From an uncultured Oscillospiraceae bacterium (lineage in GTDB: Bacteria; Bacillota; Clostridia; Oscillospirales; Acutalibacteraceae): a stretch of 64,000 bases of DNA. Numbering within the stretch: position 1 is the first letter of the stretch; every line of letters starts with the position of its first letter. This document shows positions 49,557 through 56,442 of this stretch, piece after piece. The position numbers and the translations under genes were made by a program. The stretch lies in the NCBI GenBank assembly GCA_900543555.1, contig UQRL01000005.1, positions 1 to 64,000 on the forward strand. Reading direction: 5' to 3'. The notes beneath the pieces are model-generated. The model did not search any database. It had not been told where the DNA came from and was given only the letters and a program-made list of their open reading frames with translations.

Positions 49557-50291
49557 TTATGAAATAAAACTCTGATCAAACTGGGCCAGAATGCTGGCTG
49601 CCTGGGCACGGATAGTGCTGCCCTTGGGGTCAATGGTGCCATTCTCATGGCCGTTGATCAGGCCCTTGCCGTTGGCCCAGCTCAGGGCAGTCTCCGCCCA
49701 GCTGCTGATGCTGCCAGCGTCCGGGAACTGGGTCAAATCGCCATTGGCGGTCAAATCGTAGCCCTTGTACTGGGCGTAGTTATACAGCATCTGGGCGAAC
49801 TGTTCCCGGGTTACATTGCTGTCCGGGTCGTACAGGTTGCCGCCGATACCGGCAACCACCTCGTTTTCAGCGGCCCAGGTGATGGCGTCCACAGCCCAAT
49901 GGCTGGAAGCCACGTCACTGAAAGCAGAGTCGCCGGTCACAGCGGGCTTGCCTTCCAGATTGTAGAACAACTGGGCAGCCATAGCCCGGTCCAGCAGCAT
50001 GCCAGGCTCAAAGGTGGTCTCGCTGGTGCCGGCCATGATGCCATTCTCGTACACATAGGCCACAGCGTCATAGAACCAGTCCTCCCCTTCCGTCACGTCC
50101 GTGAAGGGCCAGGTAGGCTCTTCGGGTTCGGAGGGGGTGCCTCCACCGCCGCCGGGAGTTACCGGCGCCTCATATTTGGTCCAGCTGATGGCAAAGGGCG
50201 ACAGGCTGTTTACATGGAAGTGCAGGCCGTCGGACTGGTTGGTATGTGTAACGCTCTCCGTCTCTCCCTCTTGCCCCGCAGTGGTAAGCAT
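49557..50291 (-). CDS. SLH-domain C-terminal fragment of the surface protein
   Basis: A 244-residue open frame with three S-layer homology units: WPFTDVTEGEDWFYDAVAYVYENGIMAGTSETTFEPGMLLDRAMAAQLFYNL, FSDVASSHWAVDAITWAAENEVVAGIGGNLYDPDSNVTREQFAQMLYNY, and a third ending in GKGLINGHENGTIDPKGSTIRAQAASILAQF. These bind pyruvylated cell-wall polysaccharide. The apparent start is internal; the real reading enters from the middle fragment through a frameshift near 50332. Confidence 0.85.
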   Translation of the reverse strand: MLTTAGQEGETESVTHTNQSDGLHFHVNSLSPFAISWTKYEAPVTPGGGGGTPSEPEEPTWPFTDVTEGEDWFYDAVAYVYENGIMAGTSETTFEPGMLLDRAMAAQLFYNLEGKPAVTGDSAFSDVASSHWAVDAITWAAENEVVAGIGGNLYDPDSNVTREQFAQMLYNYAQYKGYDLTANGDLTQFPDAGSISSWAETALSWANGKGLINGHENGTIDPKGSTIRAQAASILAQFDQSFIS

Positions 50292-53200
50292 GTGGATAAT
50301 GGTAAAGGTGTCGCGCTCGTCTGTGCCCGTGGGATACCGTCAGGGTGTTCTGGTAGGGATTGGTCATGCCGTAGGCTGCCATGTTGCCCCGAGTAACTTC
50401 CTCTCCGTTCACCGTCCACTTGGAAACCATGTGCTTCTCCTCTGGCGCGGCGGTGAAGACCAGCTTGCTGCCGCCCCAAACTTGTGCGGTTTGGCCGGGT
50501 TCCAACGTCAGAGCTTCTCCGTTGCTGGTTACAGCCAGGCTGCCGTTTGCCTGTGCCTGATAGCCCACGGTGTAAGAGATGGACGCGGAAAAGACCGCAG
50601 TGACATTATGCGGTTCCGTCACATTGGTTAAAGTGAAGGAAGTCTGGTTTGCGGTACCCTCCTGGGTCTCGCCATCCACCTGCCATCCGCTGATAAAGTA
50701 ATAGGGATTGGCCTTGGCTGTGAAGGTGATACTCTCTCCATAAGCCACGCTGGCCGGAGCACTCTCGTACCCCTCCGCGTTGATGGTGCCGGCCTTTTCA
50801 TCACTTACCGCGTAGGTCACCGCGTAGTGACTGGGCACAAAGACAGCGGAAATGGTGGTCTCCCCTTCAATTGTGACGGTGTGGGTCAGGCTGCGGGAGT
50901 CCGTTGTGTCACCGTTTACAATCCAGCCGGTCAGGATGTAATTCTCCTGGGGAACTGCGGTGAAAGTGACCTGCGTGCCTCCCGTGACGGAGCTCAAATC
51001 TTGATCTGCCGAAATCGTTCCGTATGCAGGCTGGCCGATGGTGACCGAATAGCTTCCCCGGCCGAAGACCGCCTCAATTTCATACTCGTTCACCGGAGGA
51101 TCTTGAGCCAACCCATTGGGCACAACCCAGGTCAGGGAAGCGCCGTTGTTCCCTTCCGCCGGAACCTTCTCGCCGTTCACCGTCCATTCTGTAAGGACGT
51201 AGCCTTCGCCAGCCTCTGCTGTGAAGGTGACCTCTGTGCCACCGCGGATGGCGGCGCTGCCGCCCGTATACCCACTGGCGTTGACTGTACCGTTGCTGCC
51301 ACCCCAAGAAACAGGGTATTCCACTTGCTGGAAGGTCACCGAGATGGCTGCCCCCGCCCCATCAGCAGGAGCTGTGTAGGTGTAGGACAGGGCGCTCTCA
51401 CCGGGCACTTCCACCCCATTGACCGACCAGCTGGCCACTTCGTAACCGGCGTCGGGCTGCGCCGTAATCACTACTTGGGCATTGGGCGCCAGCGTAAATC
51501 CTTCTTCGATATTCTCCAGCTGTTCACTGTCCGACACCATGGCGCTGGTGATTCGCCCTCCACTGCCAGCGGAAACTGTAATGCGGTCGCCAATCTCCAC
51601 AAACTGTACGGAGATCTCGGTATCCTCCGCTATATTCTCCAGTGTCAGACTTGTACCAAGCTCGGTGACGCCGCCGGTTGTCTGTACCACATCCCCGTTA
51701 ACGCGCCACTCTTGCACCCGATACCCGCTGTTGGGTACAGCTGTCAGGGCAACCACAGAGCCCTCGTGCAGTTTTTCCCCGCTCGTGAAGCTGGGTTTGC
51801 TGTAACCCTCCATATTTTTGCGGGATGCGCTGGCGCTCAGGGTGCCGTTTGTGCCGCCCTCTGACCCGCCGTTGGTATCCACCACGGAGTAGGTGACGGC
51901 ATACGTCTCAAGCGCTTCCCATTTGGGCTCGATGGACTGGTCTTCCTGCACATTGCCAATGGTATAGGTCATGCTGTCGGTGGTGGTGCCGGAACCGTCG
52001 GTGTAGGCCAAATCCCCCACACCCATTGCGCCTGTATCCACCACATAGCCGGTGGTGGGCGCCAGCGTGACAGAAATCTCCGTTCCGAAATCCACATAGC
52101 TGCCCGTAGATAGCTCCACGGAGCTTCCATCCACTGTGCCGGTGGCGGTGACCGTGCCCCCAACCGCAGATCCAATTGTCACGGTGGGCTTTGCCAGGAA
52201 AGTGGCAGTGGCAGAGATGTCCGCTGTGACATTCTCAACCGCCAAATCTTTGCTGCCATTGGTCCTATCGCTGTTCACAGATTTGTCGTTGATGGTATTC
52301 ACCACATACCCATTTTGGGGATCAGCAGTGATGGTGATTGCAGTGCCGTTGTCCACATAGCCGCCGTTTGCAACTACTGTATCCGCAACGCCGTTCACCG
52401 TACCCTTGACGGTCACACTGCCGCCGGAAACATCCTCTGCGATGTTCACCGTTGGTTTTTTGGCGATGGTCGCCGTGACTTCCGTATCCGCCGTAAGGCT
52501 CTCCAGACGGGCGGTGGTTCCATCACTGTCCACGTTCCCGCTCCAGTTCACCACATAATAGGCATTGTTCAGAGTCAGGGTAAAGTCCACCGCCACATAG
52601 GCGGGCTGGTCCGACCCACTTGTAAGTGCCACACCGTTGCTGACTGCCGTGAGAGACGCATTGGCCTCCTCCGGGAGCTCTCCTTCGCTCATCTGAACCT
52701 TCCACGAGAGGGAGAAGTTCTGGGCGGTTGCTACCACAGCACGGATATACAGGTGTTCATCCTCAGGGTTGTAAACCGTCAAAGTGTCCTGGCCGCCGGA
52801 GCCGGCAATTGTAGTCCAGTCCACTCCATCTGTGCTGGACTGCCACTCCCGCACTGTGTTGTTGTCACTGGAGGTAAGGTGTGCCGTAAAAATCAGGCTG
52901 GTATCCCGCCGCACTGTGTAGGTGCCGTCTTCATTGGGGCTGAGCGGCTCAGAGCCGGCATTCGTCACCGAGATGGTGGCCGCGGAAGAGGACTGCCCAT
53001 CGACATCCACCACGCCCGTATGGACGGTGGTTTGCGCGGCTTGCTCAAACCACACGGTGACGGTGCGGTCCGCAGAGATGTTCTCCAAAGTCAGCGTGCT
53101 CTCACGATACGGCTCGTCTGTACCGGGCCATGTGTAAATCTCTCCATCCACAGTCCAGCTCTCCACCATATAGCCGCCCTCCGGCTCTGCCGTGAAGGTT

Positions 53201-53337
53201 ACATCCGCACCGTGGCCCACGCTTGCACCGGATTCCAGCGGATTGCCGCTGCTGTCTGCCGCAGCAATTGTTCCGCCGTCTTCCCCGTCTGTATTAAAAT
53301 AAATCCTGTTGCTGTTGTTGGCAAACGTGACCTCCAC
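50170..53337 (-). CDS. Repeat-rich middle fragment of the surface protein
   Basis: A 1,055-residue open frame of divergent InlB B-type repeats (for example VTFTAEPEGGYMVESWTVDG, VTFTAVPQENYILTGWIVNG, ITFTAKANPYYFISGWQVDG), each about 70-90 residues and beta-rich. About the last 50 residues, from LTVSHG onwards, are out of frame and do not resemble the family. The GTG start at 53337 is not a natural one; the frame extends upstream to the shift near 53425. Likely an extracellular adhesin or structural protein. Confidence 0.8.
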   Translation of the reverse strand: MEVTFANNSNRIYFNTDGEDGGTIAAADSSGNPLESGASVGHGADVTFTAEPEGGYMVESWTVDGEIYTWPGTDEPYRESTLTLENISADRTVTVWFEQAAQTTVHTGVVDVDGQSSSAATISVTNAGSEPLSPNEDGTYTVRRDTSLIFTAHLTSSDNNTVREWQSSTDGVDWTTIAGSGGQDTLTVYNPEDEHLYIRAVVATAQNFSLSWKVQMSEGELPEEANASLTAVSNGVALTSGSDQPAYVAVDFTLTLNNAYYVVNWSGNVDSDGTTARLESLTADTEVTATIAKKPTVNIAEDVSGGSVTVKGTVNGVADTVVANGGYVDNGTAITITADPQNGYVVNTINDKSVNSDRTNGSKDLAVENVTADISATATFLAKPTVTIGSAVGGTVTATGTVDGSSVELSTGSYVDFGTEISVTLAPTTGYVVDTGAMGVGDLAYTDGSGTTTDSMTYTIGNVQEDQSIEPKWEALETYAVTYSVVDTNGGSEGGTNGTLSASASRKNMEGYSKPSFTSGEKLHEGSVVALTAVPNSGYRVQEWRVNGDVVQTTGGVTELGTSLTLENIAEDTEISVQFVEIGDRITVSAGSGGRITSAMVSDSEQLENIEEGFTLAPNAQVVITAQPDAGYEVASWSVNGVEVPGESALSYTYTAPADGAGAAISVTFQQVEYPVSWGGSNGTVNASGYTGGSAAIRGGTEVTFTAEAGEGYVLTEWTVNGEKVPAEGNNGASLTWVVPNGLAQDPPVNEYEIEAVFGRGSYSVTIGQPAYGTISADQDLSSVTGGTQVTFTAVPQENYILTGWIVNGDTTDSRSLTHTVTIEGETTISAVFVPSHYAVTYAVSDEKAGTINAEGYESAPASVAYGESITFTAKANPYYFISGWQVDGETQEGTANQTSFTLTNVTEPHNVTAVFSASISYTVGYQAQANGSLAVTSNGEALTLEPGQTAQVWGGSKLVFTAAPEEKHMVSKWTVNGEEVTRGNMAAYGMTNPYQNTLTVSHGHRRARHLYHYPHAYHCGARGRDGERYTYQPVRRPALPCKQPVALCHQLDQI

Positions 53338-53414
53338 ATGGAGCGTGTTGGTGTTAGAGTCCTTATAGCCGCTGAGGTCGATGGCCAGCGTCTGGCCGCC
53401 GTCTTCAAACTCGG

Positions 53415-54206
53415 TTATTCGGAATCGGTTTCATCCTCCGCATGATGGTAGTAAACCGTCTCCCCGGGCGTCAGCTGTTCATCGACCGTATAGGCTCCAT
53501 TGCTCAGCGTCGCGGCATAGTATTGCGGCTCTCCGCTCTCATCATAAGCCACGGCTACATAGACAGTCTCAGCCGAAGAAGTGTAGGAGTAAATGGCGTA
53601 TTCTATATCATCTTTCTCAACAGTCACCGGCTGCTGTACCGTGACCTCAGTTGTGGTTGTCTCGCTGGTGGTATAGCCGCTGATTCCGGTATAAGGCTCG
53701 CCGATGGTACCGGAACCGCCCGTGTAATCTTTCACCGAAATCCGGGTCGTGGTGCTGTTTCCGGACAGGGAGAGGGGCGCGATATCGCTGTAATAATACT
53801 CTGGCGTGCCATCGCTGGTGGGGATTGTTACCACACAGCGCAGGGCGCCGCCATCCAACGCCAGGTTGATATCCCGAAGCGTCAGGCCGGAAGCATTTGC
53901 ACCGGACACAGAGCCGATGTTTTCATTTTCATCACCGTTGGACAGACTGGTCCAGCCTGCGTTTCCAGGCAGGCGCAGCTGCCACTGATAGGAGGTGGAC
54001 GCGCCTCCCGCAGGATTGTAGACATGGGCGGTGATGGAGGCTGACTCGCCGCTGGAATGCAGCGTTCCATCCTCGCCAACACCGGAGAGGGTAATGGAGA
54101 CATTGGCCGCGTCCGCCGAGGTTGTCCGCGCGGTGACACTGGAGCTGTCCACCGACATGAGAAGCGTGCCGTCATCCTCATATCCCATCTCCGATGGCAA
54201 CCACAT
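53415..54206 (-). CDS. N-terminal fragment of the surface protein
   Basis: A 263-residue open frame containing an Ig-like segment (SASITAHVYNPAGGASTSYQWQLRLPGNAGWTSLSNG) and Thr/Ser-rich sequence. It ends at a stop at 53415 caused by a frameshift; in another frame the sequence continues FRITEFEDGGQTLAIDLSGYKDS into the middle fragment. No signal peptide or convincing ribosome site is present, so the original 5' end has been lost. Confidence 0.7.
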   Translation of the reverse strand: MWLPSEMGYEDDGTLLMSVDSSSVTARTTSADAANVSITLSGVGEDGTLHSSGESASITAHVYNPAGGASTSYQWQLRLPGNAGWTSLSNGDENENIGSVSGANASGLTLRDINLALDGGALRCVVTIPTSDGTPEYYYSDIAPLSLSGNSTTTRISVKDYTGGSGTIGEPYTGISGYTTSETTTTEVTVQQPVTVEKDDIEYAIYSYTSSAETVYVAVAYDESGEPQYYAATLSNGAYTVDEQLTPGETVYYHHAEDETDSE

Positions 54207-54432
54207 GGGAACATTTTTCGTTCCCGTGCAGGAGGGAATCCTCTCCCTGCCCTACGACCGGGTGGAGCGTGAAGACTACGAGATTTTCACCTTAGAGGAC
54301 GCCTGTCTGTGCGATGCAACGTCCATGGAAGTGTTCCTGGAGGATTGGGACAGCTTTAGCGGCCAGCTGCGCCAGGCTATGGAGAACATGGCCTGGACTC
54401 TGCGGCATCACAAGAACGAGGAGGAATCATAA
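54207..54432 (+). pseudogene. C-terminal fragment of an unknown mobile-element gene
   Basis: The plus-strand frame reads GTFFVPVQEGILSLPYDRVEREDYEIFTLEDACLCDATSMEVFLEDWDSFSGQLRQAMENMAWTL and ends in a stop at 54430-54432. There is no start codon of its own. Upstream the same frame only mirrors the surface protein gene, so the 5' part is missing. The stop overlaps the next ATG (TAATG), so the downstream small genes belonged to its operon. Family not recognised. Confidence 0.6.
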
Positions 54433-54584
54433 TGGATCCTTCGGCAGTACTCATTCGCCCGGCAGTGTATGAGCACCTGTACTTGGCCTACAACACCAGC
54501 CAGGACTTCCTATCCCAGTTTCAGGAGAACCTGGGAAAGACCAAGGAGTTCTTCCAAATTCTATTGCACGCACTGGAGGACTGA
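54432..54584 (+). CDS. Small hypothetical protein of 50 residues
   Basis: ATG at 54432 overlaps the previous stop, with GAGGAGG just upstream. The product MDPSAVLIRPAVYEHLYLAY is followed by an amphipathic helix and a Leu-rich end. It stops 2 bases before the next ATG. Tight packing supports a real gene. Function unknown. Confidence 0.6.
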   Translation: MDPSAVLIRPAVYEHLYLAYNTSQDFLSQFQENLGKTKEFFQILLHALED

Positions 54585-54586
54585 CC

Positions 54587-55231
54587 ATGGACAAAGAGCG
54601 CAACGCCCATCAAATTGTTCGAAAGGATGGGAAAGGCTGCTTTGTGGAGAGCCTCAATGACGCCTTTTCCATTGGCAGGTGTCATCTGGCCTTTGCAGCC
54701 TATGACTTGAACCGCCCCGCCGGCGAACGGCAGACAAACCTGGTGCAGATCTATCTGGACTGCGGGGAACTGCTGGAACTGTGCCGGAAGGCGGAGTCCG
54801 GAGAGCTGCTTCTGCGCCTTCAGGATAAAAAGCAAAAGGGTGATAAGACCCCGCTATATCAGTGCATGGGCGGGACCTCCGCGGAAAAGCTGCGCAGGAT
54901 AGGACGGCCCCGCCCGGACGGAAAGAGCTTGTCCCGTATTTTCCAGCTATTGCCTGGGAACAAGTCCGATTTCCTCTTGGTGGCGGACAGCGGGCCTGGG
55001 GAAACCGATGAGAAGGGCCTGATTGTCCCGCGGTTTGGAAAACAGCCTGAAAACCATGTGGTCATCAGCCTGAGCATGGGCCACTTCTGCGAGCTGCTCC
55101 TGCTGACCAGAGCCCACTACTTGGCGTGGCTGACGGCATCATACAGCAGGGGCGAGGAGAAAACTTTCCCCACCCAGGAACCAGAACAAATTCCCACAGA
55201 ACCCCAAGAGCCTGAAATGGCAATGTTCTGA
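54587..55231 (+). CDS. Hypothetical protein of a mobile element
   Basis: A 214-residue soluble protein: IVRKDGKGCFVESLNDAFSIGRCHLAFAAYDLNRPAGERQTNLVQIYLDCGELLELCRKAESGELL, then a Pro/Glu-rich tail. I do not know the family by name, but its character and its tight linkage to the preceding ORF are like accessory genes of clostridial integrative elements. CTGGAGG lies upstream of ATG 54587. A terminator follows. Confidence 0.65.
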   Translation: MDKERNAHQIVRKDGKGCFVESLNDAFSIGRCHLAFAAYDLNRPAGERQTNLVQIYLDCGELLELCRKAESGELLLRLQDKKQKGDKTPLYQCMGGTSAEKLRRIGRPRPDGKSLSRIFQLLPGNKSDFLLVADSGPGETDEKGLIVPRFGKQPENHVVISLSMGHFCELLLLTRAHYLAWLTASYSRGEEKTFPTQEPEQIPTEPQEPEMAMF

Positions 55232-55242
55232 TAATCAAATTG

Positions 55243-55282
55243 AAAAAGGCTGCTCTCGCTGTAAGCGAGGGCGGCCCTTTTT
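55243..55282 (+). terminator. Terminator after the mobile-element genes
   Basis: An A-run and GGCTGCTCTCGCT pair with AGCGAGGGCGGCC, followed by CTTTTT. Confidence 0.8.
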
Positions 55283-55501
55283 GTGTACAGCGCAGATGGC
55301 CGAGAGGCATATCCATCCATGATTCACCCATTCTGCAGAGGCTGTGCAGCAAACACTTGCCTAGAAATGGGAGAACTGCTATACTGTTAGCTGCAGCATA
55401 AGAACTACGAAACGGAGATCTATGCTCTAAATGACTTCTTAATCACACTTTTTGTCATGGCTAGTAAAGCAGTCACTTAGAGTATTTTCATTTCAGGATG
55501 T

Positions 55502-55627
55502 ACAAAAATCATCCCACTGTATGAGCGTTTGAGCCGTGGCGGTGAGTTACAGGGCGAGAGCAATTCCATCTCCAATCCTGATGACAGTTATAAAGGGTGG
55601 ATTACACCACCGAAAATTACATCATGA
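55502..55627 (+). pseudogene. N-terminal relic of a serine recombinase
   Basis: The frame reads TKIIPLYERLSRGGELQGES followed by NSISN, which is the characteristic start of Tn4451/TnpX-like serine recombinases (catalytic Ser in YERLS). After about 26 residues the similarity ends, and the frame stops at 55625-55627. There is no start codon in frame. It marks the edge of a decayed mobile element. Confidence 0.7.
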
Positions 55628-55741
55628 CTGCGGCTCATTTGTAGCGAATGAAAAGACAGCTATTTGCAGGTTTATTCAGTTAAAACAGTTAGTTTAAGTT
55701 AACTTACATCCAAAAAGACAAGGGTCAAGCCTGCATCAATT

Positions 55742-56329
55742 TCAGCCATCCGGCAGTGTTGAAATTCCGCAGTTGATCCACGTCCCGCAGTGCCTGCTCC
55801 GGAGTATATCGTGGATCACGATCTCGAAGATGCCGCCCATCATCCCGCTGGCAATGGTGTGGCACAGGGATTTGTCCAGCACGGGAATATCCTTCCCCAG
55901 GCGGCGGAGCACCTCCATGTACTGGAGGGTGTACTCTACCTCCACCTCCACCATGTTATGGACGAAGCGCTCATAACTGGTGCCCTCCGCACGGGTGAGA
56001 AGCAGCTTCACCGGCTCTCGGTGCTGGCCCATCCAGTCCGGATAGGTGCCGGATTCCATCCCCGTGTGCTCCAGTTGCTGCTCTTCGGGCAGCTCGGCAA
56101 AGGAAATCTGAGCCTCCATGAACTTGCCCATGAGGGCGGTGGCGTGGGATTCCACCAAGGCGTTGAACAGCGCCTCCTTGCTGGAGAAATAGCCGTAGAA
56201 GGCCCCGGTAGTCACCCCGGCGTTCTTCACGATCTGCCGCAGGGAGGCGCCCTGAAACCCTTTGTCCAGGAACTCCGCCAGCGCAGCTTCCTGGATTTTT
56301 TCCAGAGTGGCAGTGGTTCTCTCTTCCAT
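55742..56329 (-). CDS. TetR/AcrR family regulator with a frameshifted C-terminus
   Basis: A 195-residue regulator. The N-terminal helix-turn-helix is clear: TLEKIQEAALAEFLDKGFQGASLRQIVKNAGVTTGAFYGYFSSKEALFNAL. After FEIVIHDI the frame reads through 20 unrelated residues. Another frame instead continues TPEQALRDVDQLRNFNTAGW and ends in LKLMQA at 55725, a normal TetR tail. A single missing base near 55804-55808 explains this. It lies downstream of the P-ATPase locus in the same direction and probably controls it. Confidence 0.8.
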   Translation of the reverse strand: MEERTTATLEKIQEAALAEFLDKGFQGASLRQIVKNAGVTTGAFYGYFSSKEALFNALVESHATALMGKFMEAQISFAELPEEQQLEHTGMESGTYPDWMGQHREPVKLLLTRAEGTSYERFVHNMVEVEVEYTLQYMEVLRRLGKDIPVLDKSLCHTIASGMMGGIFEIVIHDILRSRHCGTWINCGISTLPDG

Positions 56330-56442
56330 AAAGCAGCCTCCTTATAACAGCGCGATATAACGCCATTTTACCGCGACTGTCGGGAGCATTTGCCAAGGGG
56401 AAAACCAGAAAAAGCCCAGTGCTCACGCACCGGGCTTCGTGG

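Larger units (their letters stand above)
49557..54206 (-). pseudogene. Giant SLH-domain surface protein gene, interrupted by two frameshifts and lacking its 5' end
   Basis: Three consecutive frames on the minus strand join into one protein of about 1,550 residues. The first shift lies near 53425 and the second near 50332; each is repaired by adding or removing one base. The N-terminal part (no signal peptide visible) has Ig-like and Ser/Thr-rich sequence. The middle has many divergent InlB-type repeats with the pattern GY.V..W.VNG. The C-terminus has SLH domains for cell-wall anchoring. The upstream end abuts mobile-element sequence at about 54205-54230. Phase variation, true decay or sequencing error are all possible. 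Confidence 0.8.
55232..55724. other. Gene-poor region with recombinase relic
   Basis: Apart from the terminator at 55243-55282, the recombinase relic at 55502-55627 and the perfect palindrome TAAGTTAACTTA at 55695-55706, no gene is visible. It is AT-richer than its surroundings, consistent with mobile-element debris. Confidence 0.6.

Noticed and set aside
55695..55706. TAAGTTAACTTA as TetR operator
   Set aside because: A perfect 12-bp palindrome, but it lies behind the TetR gene and in front of no intact gene, so assignment as an operator is not supported.
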